From Niabella insulamsoli (GTDB lineage: Bacteria; Bacteroidota; Bacteroidia; Chitinophagales; Chitinophagaceae), in the NCBI RefSeq assembly GCF_039652435.2, contig NZ_CP190246.1, positions 1,798,001 through 1,862,000 of the forward strand: a stretch of DNA of 64,000 nt. Reading direction: 5' to 3'. The position numbers and the translations under genes are program-made. The stretch's first letter is position 1. Each line of letters starts with the position of its first letter. This document shows positions 53,760-62,553 of the stretch, piece by piece. A model generated the notes under the pieces. That model was not told where the DNA came from and searched no databases. It saw only the letters and a program-made list of their open reading frames with translations.

Positions 53760-54917
53760 ATGAGTACGAATTTACTGCAATATAATACCAAGTATCCTTC
53801 TGTGGCTGATCTTAAACGGAAAGCCAAAAAGCGGATTCCGAAATTTGCTTTTGATTATCTTGAAGGCGGCTGTAACGATGAATTAAATGTGTGGCGCAAT
53901 GAGGAGGATTTTAAGCATGTTTTCCTGATGCCCCAATATTTAAAAAAACATCACGGCGTGGATATGCGGGCTGAGCTTTTCGGGCATACTTATGATGCGC
54001 CTTTTGGTATTGCGCCGGTTGGATTGCAAGGGTTGATGTGGCCCAATGCCCCGGAAATATTGGCCAAAGCGGCCTTGAAACATAATATTCCTTATATCCT
54101 GAGCACGGTATCTACAAGCAGTATCGAACGTATTGCAGAGCTTACAGAAAGCAAATTTTGGTTCCAATTATATCATCCCACTGAAAACGACTTGCGCGAC
54201 GACCTGCTGCGCAGGCTGGAAGCGGTGCAGTGTAATGTGTTAGTGGTGTTGATCGATGTTCCTTCTTTTGGCTTGCGTTATCGCGAAATAAAAGCCGGCC
54301 TTTCCATGCCGCCGAAACAAACGATCAACAATTTTATACAGGCGGCTACTTGCCCCGTTTGGGGTATCGAAACCTTGATGGCGGGCATTCCTTCTTTTGC
54401 CACGCTTAAACCTTATATGAAAAAAGGCATGGACATGAAGCAGCTGGGTAAGTTTATGAACGCTACTTTTACCGGCCGTGTGGACGCTGAAAAAGTGGCT
54501 GCGATCAGGGATAAGTGGAAAGGGAAGCTGGTGATCAAAGGTGTGGTAAGCGAGCAGGACGCGGAAATATGCGCCAATATTGGCGTTGACGGCATAATTG
54601 TGTCCAACCATGGTGGCAGGCAGATTGAAGCCGGCGAATCGACGATCAAACCTTTAAAAGGATTAGCCGATAAATTTAAAAGTAAATACAAAGTCATGAT
54701 CGATAGCGGCCTGCGATCGGGCCCCGATATTGGCCGGGCCTTAGCCTGTGGCGCTGATTTTACGTTCATGGGCCGGCCCTTTATGTATGGTGTGGGCGCA
54801 CTTGGAAAAAAAGGCGGCGACCATACGATCGCTATGTTTAAAGCCCAGCTCAAACAAGTGATGGAGCAGGTTTGCTGCGAAACGATCGATGACTTTCCGG
54901 CAACGCTTATTCAGTAG
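53760..54917 (+). CDS. FMN-dependent alpha-hydroxyacid oxidase/dehydrogenase (LldD-like)
   Basis: About 385 residues from ATG 53760. FMN-family features are FAFDYLEGGCNDELNVWRNEEDF, APFGIAPVGLQGLMWPNAPEILAKAA, LSTVSTSSIERIAE, Lys in KLVIKGVVSEQDAE, the catalytic His and Arg in IVSNHGGRQIEAGEST, and IDSGLRSGPDIGRALACGADFTFMGRPFMYG. The family oxidises L-lactate, glycolate or other 2-hydroxyacids. Lactate formed from deoxy-sugars (rhamnose, fucose), or a sugar acid, would be a suitable substrate beside this locus. The gene is about 100 bases from its neighbours on both sides and may be its own unit. Confidence 0.85.
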   Translation: MSTNLLQYNTKYPSVADLKRKAKKRIPKFAFDYLEGGCNDELNVWRNEEDFKHVFLMPQYLKKHHGVDMRAELFGHTYDAPFGIAPVGLQGLMWPNAPEILAKAALKHNIPYILSTVSTSSIERIAELTESKFWFQLYHPTENDLRDDLLRRLEAVQCNVLVVLIDVPSFGLRYREIKAGLSMPPKQTINNFIQAATCPVWGIETLMAGIPSFATLKPYMKKGMDMKQLGKFMNATFTGRVDAEKVAAIRDKWKGKLVIKGVVSEQDAEICANIGVDGIIVSNHGGRQIEAGESTIKPLKGLADKFKSKYKVMIDSGLRSGPDIGRALACGADFTFMGRPFMYGVGALGKKGGDHTIAMFKAQLKQVMEQVCCETIDDFPATLIQ

Positions 54918-55017
54918 GGCCGTTGCGCCGGCTCTTTTCCTATCCGGTGTATAAGGACGCTGATAAAGCCTGCGTAGCCTGATTGCCTATTCCATCGCAG
55001 CGTTGAAAAAAAATCTT

Positions 55018-57108
55018 ATGAATCGATCCGTTTATATCATAACACCCACTGCGCAAAGCGGCAAGTTGTTAATTAGCCTCGGTTTAATGCAGATGCTGCA
55101 AAGGACTACCACCAAAGTAGCCTACTTTAAACCGTTGATTGATACGCAGGAAACCAGGGATAATCATATCGACACCATTCTGACTCATTTCAAAATTAAT
55201 ATGGATTACGACGACGCCTATGCTTTTACCAGGGCTGAGTTAAGTGAAATGGAAAATCAGGGTAAAATCAACGAAGTGTATGAAACGATTATCAACAAGT
55301 ATAAAAAGCTTGAGGAAAAATTTGATTTCGTATTAGTAGAAGGCAGCGATTTCCAGGAAGAGGGTTCTGTTTTTGAAGCAGATTTTAATGCGTCGGTAGC
55401 GCAGAGCCTGGCAATGCCCGTGTTGCTCGTAACCAAGGATAGTTTCAATAGCGTCAATAATCTGGTGCATAATGTTGTGGCGGAAGTGCATTCCTTTTTA
55501 GCAAAAGATCTGAATTTGATCGGCTTGTTTGTAAGCAGGTGCACCAAAGATGTGGAGGAGGTGAAGCAAAAAATAGACAAACACCTGCTGCGCAATGAGA
55601 TTGTTGTTTCTGTAATCCCCAACGAAGAAGAGCTGACCAAACCTTCTATGCAGGAAATCGCGGATCATCTGAAAGCTCATGTGTTATTCGGCCGCGATAA
55701 ACTGGAAAATGTTGCCAAGACTTCTATCATCGGTGGCATGCAATTAGGCAACTATTTGCCGCGCATGCAAAACGATTGTGTTTGTGTTATTCCAGGAGAC
55801 CGTGGCGACCTGATCGTGGGTTCCATGTTGGCTAATATTTCACCACAGTATCCCAATGTAGCAGGCATTGTATTGTCGGGCGGTTTTTTGCCCGAACGTT
55901 CCATTGTCGATCTGATGGACGGAACACAAAAACCATTACCTGTGTTGGCCGTGCCTACCGGTACTTTTGAAACGGCTAATAAAGTGGCCAATATTAAACC
56001 CAGAATTTATCCTGCGAACCAGTATAAAATAAAATTATGTATCGATCTTTTTGAAGCCGTAGTTGACGCCGAAGCCTTGAGCCAAAAGATCAATTCCGTG
56101 CAAACGGAAAGCATCACACCACGGATGTTTCAATATAATATGCTGGTGGCTGCGAAGAAAATGCAGCGGCATATTGTTTTGCCCGAGGGCGGCGACGACC
56201 GCATACTTACGGCGGCTTCCTATCTGGCTAAAGACAAAATCGTTTATCTCACCTTGCTTGGAAACGCCGAGACCATAAAGGCAAAAGTGACGCAACTAGG
56301 CCTTTTTTGGGATGAAGAGCGGATCAAGATTATAGATCCGGAAAGCAGCGAGAAATATGAACCTTATTACCACACTTTGTATGAATTGAGAAAGGAGAAA
56401 GGGTTGGAGTTGGCGGCTGCCGCGGATTTGATGCTCGATGTTTCTTATTTCGGAACAATGATGGTATTTAAAGGCGAGGCCGACGGTATGGTTTCGGGAG
56501 CAGTGAATACCACTGCGCATACGATTAAGCCAGCATTGCAATTTGTTAAAACGAAACCTGGGTTCAATACCGTGTCGTCGATATTTTTCATGTTGCTTCA
56601 TGATCGCGTGCTGGTGTATGGAGATTGTGCCATTGTTCCCAACCCGACGGCAGAGCAGTTGGCAGAAATTGCCATGTCTTCGGCCGATTCAGCAAAAGCT
56701 TTTGGAATTGAAGTGCCGAAAGTAGCGATGCTTTCTTATTCCTCCGGAAGCTCGGGCAGCGGCGCTGAAGTAGAGAAAGTGAGGGCCGCAACGAAAATTG
56801 TAAAAGCGGCAAGGCCAGACCTGCTGGTAGAAGGCCCGATACAATACGACGCCGCGGTAGATCCCAAAGTTGGGAAAAGTAAAATGCCTGATTCGCTGGT
56901 GGCAGGGCAGGCCAACGTGTTGATCTTCCCTGATCTGAATACCGGAAATAATACCTATAAAGCCGTGCAGCGGGAAACAGGCGCTTTGGCGGTGGGCCCC
57001 ATGCTGCAGGGATTAAATAAGCCGATCAATGACCTGAGCCGGGGCGCTACTATTGAAGATATTTACAACACCGTCGTTATTACCGCCATCCAGGCCGGAA
57101 GCAATTGA
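55018..57108 (+). CDS. pta: Phosphate acetyltransferase
   Basis: About 696 residues from ATG 55018; an in-frame TTG at 55003 adds five residues and is less likely. The order is the P-loop-like N-terminal domain (YIITPTAQSGKLLISLGLMQML), a DRTGG-type middle domain (about 210-330), and the C-terminal catalytic domain (RMFQYNMLVAAKKMQRHIVLPEGGDDRILTAA; MVSGAVNTTAHTIKPALQ; VEGPIQYDAAVDPKVGKSKMPDS). It interconverts acetyl-CoA and acetyl phosphate. It is followed after 75 bases by ackA, so the pair makes acetate and ATP or assimilates acetate. This is general metabolism and not specific to pectin. Confidence 0.95.
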   Translation: MNRSVYIITPTAQSGKLLISLGLMQMLQRTTTKVAYFKPLIDTQETRDNHIDTILTHFKINMDYDDAYAFTRAELSEMENQGKINEVYETIINKYKKLEEKFDFVLVEGSDFQEEGSVFEADFNASVAQSLAMPVLLVTKDSFNSVNNLVHNVVAEVHSFLAKDLNLIGLFVSRCTKDVEEVKQKIDKHLLRNEIVVSVIPNEEELTKPSMQEIADHLKAHVLFGRDKLENVAKTSIIGGMQLGNYLPRMQNDCVCVIPGDRGDLIVGSMLANISPQYPNVAGIVLSGGFLPERSIVDLMDGTQKPLPVLAVPTGTFETANKVANIKPRIYPANQYKIKLCIDLFEAVVDAEALSQKINSVQTESITPRMFQYNMLVAAKKMQRHIVLPEGGDDRILTAASYLAKDKIVYLTLLGNAETIKAKVTQLGLFWDEERIKIIDPESSEKYEPYYHTLYELRKEKGLELAAAADLMLDVSYFGTMMVFKGEADGMVSGAVNTTAHTIKPALQFVKTKPGFNTVSSIFFMLLHDRVLVYGDCAIVPNPTAEQLAEIAMSSADSAKAFGIEVPKVAMLSYSSGSSGSGAEVEKVRAATKIVKAARPDLLVEGPIQYDAAVDPKVGKSKMPDSLVAGQANVLIFPDLNTGNNTYKAVQRETGALAVGPMLQGLNKPINDLSRGATIEDIYNTVVITAIQAGSN

Positions 57109-57183
57109 GCGCCACGTATAGTTTGTAGTTTTAATCGTACCGCTTAACATTGCAACTATTTTAAGAAATTAAATCAAACCGCA

Positions 57184-58389
57184 ATGGAAATACTAGTGAT
57201 AAATGCAGGTAGTTCGTCTTTGAAATACCAGCTGATTCATATTGAAACTGGACAGGTTTTGGCGAAAGGCCTTGCTGAGAGAATTGGCATGCCTGGATCA
57301 AATATCGTGCATGAATGGACAAAAGGCGAGGAAGTTTTCAAAAAGAAGTTAGATGTGGCCCTTCAAAACCATACGGTTGCTTTTGATGTCATTGCCGGCT
57401 TGCTGATTGATGCGGAAACCGGCGTGATCCGCCAGCAGGAGGATATAAAGGCGGTTGGCCACCGTGTCGTTCATGGCGGCGAACACTATACGGAAACCCA
57501 GGTGGTGACGGATGAAGTTAAACAGGCCATCCGCGAGCTTGCTTCGTTGGCTCCCCTACATAATCCGGCAAATTTAATAGGTATTAATGCGGCTGAAAAA
57601 GCCTTTCCCAATGCCGTTCATGTCGCTGTTTTTGACACGGCCTTTCATCACACGATTCCGGAAAAGGCTTTCCGCTATGCGATACCGGAACGGTTTTACC
57701 AGCATGATCGCATTCGGGCTTACGGCTTTCACGGAACCAGCCATAAGTTTGTTTACGAGCAGGCCGTTAAACACCTTGAAGCGCCTGATTTAAAAGCTAT
57801 AACCATTCACCTGGGCAACGGCGCCAGTATGACGGCGATTAATGAAAAGGGAGAAAGTATAGAAACCAGTATGGGTTTCGGTCCTTTGGCAGGGCTGATT
57901 ATGGGAACCAGGAGCGGCGACATCGATCCATCTATTATTTTTCACATGGTAGAGGAAATGGATATGTCGCTGGACGACATTAAAGAAATTTTAAACAAAC
58001 AAAGTGGCATGCTGGGTATCGCCGGAAGCAACGATGCACGCGATGTGATAAGGCTTTATCAGGAAGGCGACAAAAATGCCATTCTTTGTTATGAGATGTA
58101 TGCGCATCGCATTAAAAAATATATCGGCGCTTATATGGCAGTGTTAAACGGCGTTGACGCGCTTATATTTACGGCGGGCATCGGCGAAAACAACGAATTG
58201 GCGCGTCGCTTATGCTGTGAAAATCTGTCGGGGCTTGGTATAGAACTGGACGTGCAGGCTAACGCAGCAAAAAACCACCCCTCGCAGGTTGTGGAAGTTA
58301 ATACCGCTGCCAGTAAGGTTAAAATACTCGTGGTGCCAACCAACGAGGAGCTCGAAATTGCGCAGCAAACCTATGCGCTGGTAAAATAA
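57184..58389 (+). CDS. ackA: Acetate kinase
   Basis: 401 residues, the usual length. N-terminal phosphate-binding motif ILVINAGSSSLKYQL; signature HRVVHGGEHYTE, VFDTAFHHTIPEKAFRYAIPE, YGFHGTSHKFV, IHLGNGASMTAI, MGFGPLAGLIMGTRSGDIDP and FTAGIGENNELAR. It converts acetyl phosphate and ADP to acetate and ATP. It directly follows pta, the standard pairing. A weak promoter candidate (ATTG at 57104, TAGTTTTA at 57126) lies across the pta end, so ackA may also be transcribed alone. Confidence 0.96.
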   Translation: MEILVINAGSSSLKYQLIHIETGQVLAKGLAERIGMPGSNIVHEWTKGEEVFKKKLDVALQNHTVAFDVIAGLLIDAETGVIRQQEDIKAVGHRVVHGGEHYTETQVVTDEVKQAIRELASLAPLHNPANLIGINAAEKAFPNAVHVAVFDTAFHHTIPEKAFRYAIPERFYQHDRIRAYGFHGTSHKFVYEQAVKHLEAPDLKAITIHLGNGASMTAINEKGESIETSMGFGPLAGLIMGTRSGDIDPSIIFHMVEEMDMSLDDIKEILNKQSGMLGIAGSNDARDVIRLYQEGDKNAILCYEMYAHRIKKYIGAYMAVLNGVDALIFTAGIGENNELARRLCCENLSGLGIELDVQANAAKNHPSQVVEVNTAASKVKILVVPTNEELEIAQQTYALVK

Positions 58390-58413
58390 TCTGTCTGTTT
58401 TTTTGTTTTGACA

Positions 58414-58454
58414 ACTGTTGAAAAATAATTTCTTTTACTGTTGACATACTGTTG
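58414..58454 (+). promoter_or_regulatory. Three helically phased ACTGTTG repeats upstream of dinB-like gene
   Basis: ACTGTTG occurs at 58414-58420, 58437-58443 and 58448-58454, with starts 23 and 11 bases apart (about two and one helical turns). The outer copies are flanked by TGACA and TCACA, giving partial inverted symmetry (TGACAAC at 58410 and GTTGTCA at 58451). This fits an operator array for a regulator bound on one face of the helix. It lies in the 115-base gap between ackA and the DinB-family gene. Confidence 0.45.
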
Positions 58455-58504
58455 TCACAGAGCCGTTGCAGCTTTGTTGTATTCAATCATTTAAAACAAA
58501 TTTT

Positions 58505-58996
58505 ATGAGTACAACAGCCACTATTGAGCGCCCCCTGATTTCAACCGAAGAATTGTTAAAGAACTGGCAGGGCCATCGCAACCTTACCCGAAAAGTGATC
58601 GAGGTATTTCCTGAAAAAGATCTCTTTAATTTTTCCGTTGGCGGCATGCGCCCTTTTGCGGAGCTTTGCAAGGAAATGATTACGGTTTCAGGCGGCGGTT
58701 TAAAGCAAATTGTGACAGGCAATATCGAAGCCTTTGAAGACGCTATGCCGGAAATCAAAGAAAAAGCCGATTTACTACAGGCATGGGATGAGGCGTCCAA
58801 CCAGATTGACATCTACTTTCCTCAAATAAGCGCCGCGAAATTTCATGAAGAAATTAATCTTTTTGGCGCCTATAAGTTTCCGGCAATCGAAAATATCCAA
58901 TACTTTATCGATAATGAGATTCATCATCGTGCACAGGGATATGTTTATTTAAGAGCTTTGGGGATTGAGCCGCCTTTTTTCTGGGACAGGGGTTAA
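58505..58996 (+). CDS. DinB/YfiT-like family protein
   Basis: 163 residues from ATG 58505; an in-frame TTG at 58466 lies in the control region and is rejected. It is a predicted four-helix bundle of the DinB_2 sort: ISTEELLKNWQGHRNLTRKVIEVFPEKDLFNFSVGGMRPFAELCKEMI, and the closing helix IQYFIDNEIHHRAQGYVYLRALGIEPPFFW with His residues that in this family bind a metal. Such proteins are metal-dependent enzymes of uncertain reaction, often thiol S-transferases. The 3' end overlaps the convergent WYL regulator gene by 48 bases, so the two could regulate each other by antisense transcription. Confidence 0.82.
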   Translation: MSTTATIERPLISTEELLKNWQGHRNLTRKVIEVFPEKDLFNFSVGGMRPFAELCKEMITVSGGGLKQIVTGNIEAFEDAMPEIKEKADLLQAWDEASNQIDIYFPQISAAKFHEEINLFGAYKFPAIENIQYFIDNEIHHRAQGYVYLRALGIEPPFFWDRG

Positions 58997-59980
58997 GCCT
59001 GTTGGCGTTTTCATGCGATTGCCGATTTCACCGAGAAGCTCGGCCAGTCTTAGCCTTGCGCTTTCTGGCTCGATAATGTCGGATTTATCTGCCAGCATAA
59101 TAAACCATCGAATAAAATACTCGTAGTCCTCGCAGTATCTGAAAACCATTTCTGTTTGATCGCCCACTATTTTTTCCGAGACAAAGCCGTAGAGCATACG
59201 GCTTTGTTTTATATATTTTACATAAGCCGAGTCCATGCTGATTTTAATAGTTTTAAAATCCCTTTCTTCAGGTTTTTGCAGGTAAAAAGAAAGTTCTTTA
59301 TGCTGAAGCGCGAAGGAGCTTTCTAAAGCCGTTATTTGGAGGATCCGATCGGATCTGAAATTGCGATGGTCTTTACGCAGATGACAATACGCTACCAAAT
59401 ACCAATATTCTTTTTCATGGTACAGCCCGATGGGCTCGATGACCCGCTTCACCGGTTCATGTGCATCGAACGAATGATACAGCATTTGTACCTGCTTCTT
59501 GTTGACGATTCCATTCATTAATATTTCCAACGCATTTGGCACGTCTTTATTGAACAGATTGCTTTTAGGCTGCACCAGTATTCGTTCATCCAAAGCATCG
59601 ATCCAATCTTTGTCTGCCCATCTTAAAACAGATTTTATCTTAAATATGGCCGATTGAAAAGAGCTGCCTACCGACTTGTCGCTAAAATGCTGCATCAGTT
59701 TTTCCGCAGCGATAAAGCTCGCCGCTTCTTCTTTCGTAAACATCACTGGTGGTAGCTTGTAGCCCTCCACAATGGAGTAGCCCACGCCGGCTTCTGAACT
59801 GATGGGGACGCCTGAGTTTTCAAGTGTTTTAATGTCTCTGTAAATAGTGCGCAGGCTTACTTTAAAGCGTTCGGCAAGGTCCTGTGCTTTTACAATTCTT
59901 TTCGACTGTAGCTGGATCAATATGGCAACTACCCGGTCAAATTTTTTGGGGCTGTCATCTATGGTATCTGGTGCGGGCAT
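58949..59980 (-). CDS. HTH-WYL family transcriptional regulator (YafY type)
   Basis: About 343 residues from the ATG whose complement is 59978-59980; a longer in-frame start at 60052 would begin inside the hairpin of the neighbouring gene and is rejected. The N-terminal winged HTH (about 12-70: RFKVSLRTIYRDIKTLENSGVPISSEAGVGYSIVEGYKLP) is DeoR-like. The WYL ligand-sensing domain contains EYWYLVAYCHLRKDHRNFRSDRI. Such regulators respond to nucleotides or small ligands and usually control a nearby gene. The convergent DinB-family gene with its repeat array at 58414 is a reasonable target. Confidence 0.85.
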   Translation of the reverse strand: MPAPDTIDDSPKKFDRVVAILIQLQSKRIVKAQDLAERFKVSLRTIYRDIKTLENSGVPISSEAGVGYSIVEGYKLPPVMFTKEEAASFIAAEKLMQHFSDKSVGSSFQSAIFKIKSVLRWADKDWIDALDERILVQPKSNLFNKDVPNALEILMNGIVNKKQVQMLYHSFDAHEPVKRVIEPIGLYHEKEYWYLVAYCHLRKDHRNFRSDRILQITALESSFALQHKELSFYLQKPEERDFKTIKISMDSAYVKYIKQSRMLYGFVSEKIVGDQTEMVFRYCEDYEYFIRWFIMLADKSDIIEPESARLRLAELLGEIGNRMKTPTGLTPVPEKRRLNPQSS

Positions 59981-60040
59981 CTTGTTTTTTTGTAAGCGCA
60001 ATTTAGAACGCCCGGCTGAACAATACAAATCCCGGCAAAT

Positions 60041-60073
60041 AAAAAGCCGCAATAATCATGTATTGCGGCTTTT
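60041..60073 (-). terminator. Rho-independent terminator for the leftward propeller lipoprotein gene
   Basis: Perfect 13-base stem AAAAGCCGCAATA (60042-60054) with TATTGCGGCTTTT (60061-60073), loop of six. Read leftward it ends in a U-run, 23 bases after the stop of the gene at 60096-61643. It could also act in the other direction. Confidence 0.85.
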
Positions 60074-60095
60074 AAAACTTAGAGAAGGATTGTCT

Positions 60096-61643
60096 TTATA
60101 TGGTTTTTGGTGTGTAGATTTTTACAACGCCATCTTCCTCACTACTTACGATCAACAGCGATTTCTTTGTTGGGCTTGCCTTGGCAGGAATAAATAATAC
60201 GCCTTCCGGGGCATCTCCGGTGGCCACAATTTGCAAAAAGCGGGGTTGCGTTGGATCGGTAATGTCGTACATCGCAACTGCGTCTGCTCTTTCCATGCCG
60301 ATAAAAGCTACATAGGTGTTGCCGACCTTACCGGTCGTGATGCCTTCTGGTTCAACGGATTTGTCGTCGCTGCGTCCATCGTCATATAACTGTGCCTCAT
60401 GCGCTTTTCTGTCCAGCTCATTTTTGCTATCAAATACCTGCGTACCATTCAGTCCGTTCCAAACACTAAAGGATCGGGCTCCGAATGAATACAGTTCGTC
60501 GTAATCTCCGTCGCCATCGTTGTCGCCCAGCGTGGTTGTGATATTTAATCGGCCCAAAGCGCTGTTCTTTTTGAGATCAGTCGCATTAGGAAAGGCGGCC
60601 GCGTCTAAGACGATATCTTTATTTCCGATGCGTTGCGCTTCCTCATAAGTTTCATATTCCCGTGCGTCGCCTTCATTAGCTGTGAATAAATAGGGAATTC
60701 CCTGATGTTCTGTAATGGCGATGGCATCAGGCATATACACTCCTTTAACATTCCAGGTCGCCGCTACATACTGGTCATCATCATTGGTCGGATCGATTTC
60801 ATGGCCGGGAAACGCATAATTTTTAAAACCGAGGGGGAAAATATCAGTGATGGCTTTGCCGGTAATATCAATTTTGGCGATGGCATTATTCTCCTGCAGG
60901 GTGACCCAGGCCGTTTTCGAATCCGAGGCAACGGTAATATATTCAGGTTCAATATTAGCTGCAAAATCAGGCGTCGCGGAAGGGCCGAAAACCCTGAACC
61001 CTTTTGCTTTTAAAGCAGCAGCCTGGCTGGCAAACGCATCAAAGAAAAGTGTTTGGACATTATAATTGTTCGCGAGGTCGATGATGGAGATACTGCCTTT
61101 AGGATCAATGGAATAGTCAGCATTCGGTTCTCCTTCGTTGGCAGTCAGAATAAATTTTCCATCGGGGGAGAACGTTACCATATCTGGTAATGCGCCTACG
61201 GTAACGGCTTTTATTTCCGTGTAGTCCGTGGTTTTTAAAATCGCTACGGTACCGTTGTTGGTTTTTGGAACAGATTGTATGGCTGCAGCTAATTTCCCTT
61301 CGTGAACGCTTAAACTATTCACCGCACCACCGTAGGGAGCCATGCTGATGGAAGTAATAAGGACAGGGGTTTCGGGTTTTTTGAGGTCAATAACATCGAT
61401 TTTGTTGACATCGCCATCGTCAGCAACTGCATTGTTAACCACAAAAAGTTTTTGGGTACTGCTGTCATAGGCCGCAATTTCAGCTGCCCCGGTTTCACCG
61501 ATATCGATCTGGCCGATTTCGGAGAAGCTGGCGGGGTCTTCATTGATAAAATATTCTTCTTCAGGAATGACGGGCGTTTCGGTTTTTTTACAGGCGGCAA
61601 TCGCAATCAGCGCTGCCATCAGTAGTTTTGTAGTATGCTTCAT
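60096..61643 (-). CDS. Choice-of-anchor-I type beta-propeller lipoprotein
   Basis: 515 residues, lipoprotein (LLMAALIAIAACKKTE, Cys at about 18). The body is a propeller: IDIGETGAAEIAAYDSSTQKLFVVN, NKIDVIDLKKPETPVLI, VGALPDMVTFSPDGKFILTANEGEPN, PEYITVASDSKTAWVTLQENNAIAKIDI, PYLFTANEGDAREYETYEEAQRI and SVEPEGITTGKVGNTYVAFIGMERADAVAMYDI. This pattern is found in surface or secreted proteins annotated as choice-of-anchor I or esterase-like, with no proven reaction. It has its own terminator and is divergent in function from the pectin genes. Confidence 0.75.
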   Translation of the reverse strand: MKHTTKLLMAALIAIAACKKTETPVIPEEEYFINEDPASFSEIGQIDIGETGAAEIAAYDSSTQKLFVVNNAVADDGDVNKIDVIDLKKPETPVLITSISMAPYGGAVNSLSVHEGKLAAAIQSVPKTNNGTVAILKTTDYTEIKAVTVGALPDMVTFSPDGKFILTANEGEPNADYSIDPKGSISIIDLANNYNVQTLFFDAFASQAAALKAKGFRVFGPSATPDFAANIEPEYITVASDSKTAWVTLQENNAIAKIDITGKAITDIFPLGFKNYAFPGHEIDPTNDDDQYVAATWNVKGVYMPDAIAITEHQGIPYLFTANEGDAREYETYEEAQRIGNKDIVLDAAAFPNATDLKKNSALGRLNITTTLGDNDGDGDYDELYSFGARSFSVWNGLNGTQVFDSKNELDRKAHEAQLYDDGRSDDKSVEPEGITTGKVGNTYVAFIGMERADAVAMYDITDPTQPRFLQIVATGDAPEGVLFIPAKASPTKKSLLIVSSEEDGVVKIYTPKTI

Positions 61644-61769
61644 AATTGGTTTTTAGTAAAACGCGAAAGTAGCGGTGCAGTGTAAAGAAATTATGATCCC
61701 TGTTTTAAGGAATTGTTAGCAACCTTTTAAGCAAAGGGCGAAACGGCGTAAAATGGTTTGGCTGCTATA

Positions 61770-62339
61770 TTATCTGTTTTTTCTAAAACTATCCAGGCCC
61801 TGGTTTACTACTTCGAGAGCTTTACCGCGCAAAGCCGGGTCGCCCTGGTCGGCTGCGGTTAATATTGCCTTGCATTCAGTTAAAAAGCGTTTGCCGAAGC
61901 CGCGGTCGTATTGCAGAATTTCCGCGCTGTTGTCCAATATATCGGCATATTTGATAGTTTGTGCGTCGCTGCCCGTTTTTTCGATACGGCGCAGTTCTAA
62001 GGCTTTTCTTTTATCCCTGTTCAATTGCGGATAATTCTTTTTAACATAAACATCGGTCAACGCAACTACTAGCGATACTGTTCGGCTGGCCTGTTGAGGG
62101 TTCATTATTCCGTTGAGGAACTGTTGCATCGTAGCTTTATCGATCGGTGTATCTTCCAGCACATCGTGTAAAAGAGCGGCGGCCAGCACTTCAACATGAT
62201 CGGTGTACTGTGAGCAGATCTTCATTACTCTAACGGGATGCACAATATATCTGTCAGGCGTATATTTCCTGGTCTGGTCACCGTGGGCTTCATCTGCGAA
62301 AGCTTCCACCCGTTCCAAAATTTTTGCTGTATGTTCCAT
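61770..62339 (-). CDS. HD-domain phosphohydrolase (MESH1/SpoT hydrolase-like)
   Basis: 189 residues, a stand-alone HD domain. The motifs are ADEAHGDQTRKYTPDRYIVHPVRVMKIC, the HD pair in AALLHDVLEDT, and a later Asp in TIKYADILDN. These match the hydrolase half of RelA/SpoT proteins and small alarmone hydrolases, which remove the 3'-pyrophosphate of (p)ppGpp with Mn2+. A more general nucleotide hydrolase role is possible. It is the last leftward gene, 126 bases before the propeller lipoprotein start, and is divergent from the GH141-like gene at 62554 across a 214-base gap. Confidence 0.82.
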   Translation of the reverse strand: MEHTAKILERVEAFADEAHGDQTRKYTPDRYIVHPVRVMKICSQYTDHVEVLAAALLHDVLEDTPIDKATMQQFLNGIMNPQQASRTVSLVVALTDVYVKKNYPQLNRDKRKALELRRIEKTGSDAQTIKYADILDNSAEILQYDRGFGKRFLTECKAILTAADQGDPALRGKALEVVNQGLDSFRKNR

Positions 62340-62553
62340 TAAAACAAACGACGCAAAATTTGCACCAACAAATCACCGGGCCAACTACACCGGACGGTGA
62401 AAACTTTTTAGATAAAATAGGCAATAGGCTGCCGCTTTTTGGATTGCCCCGCTGTGCGGATAGGAAAAAAATCCATCATATCAAGCAAAACCACCATGAC
62501 GTTGAAAAACGCCTTTGGTAAATTTACACCAGTTTTTATCATAATCATTGCCA

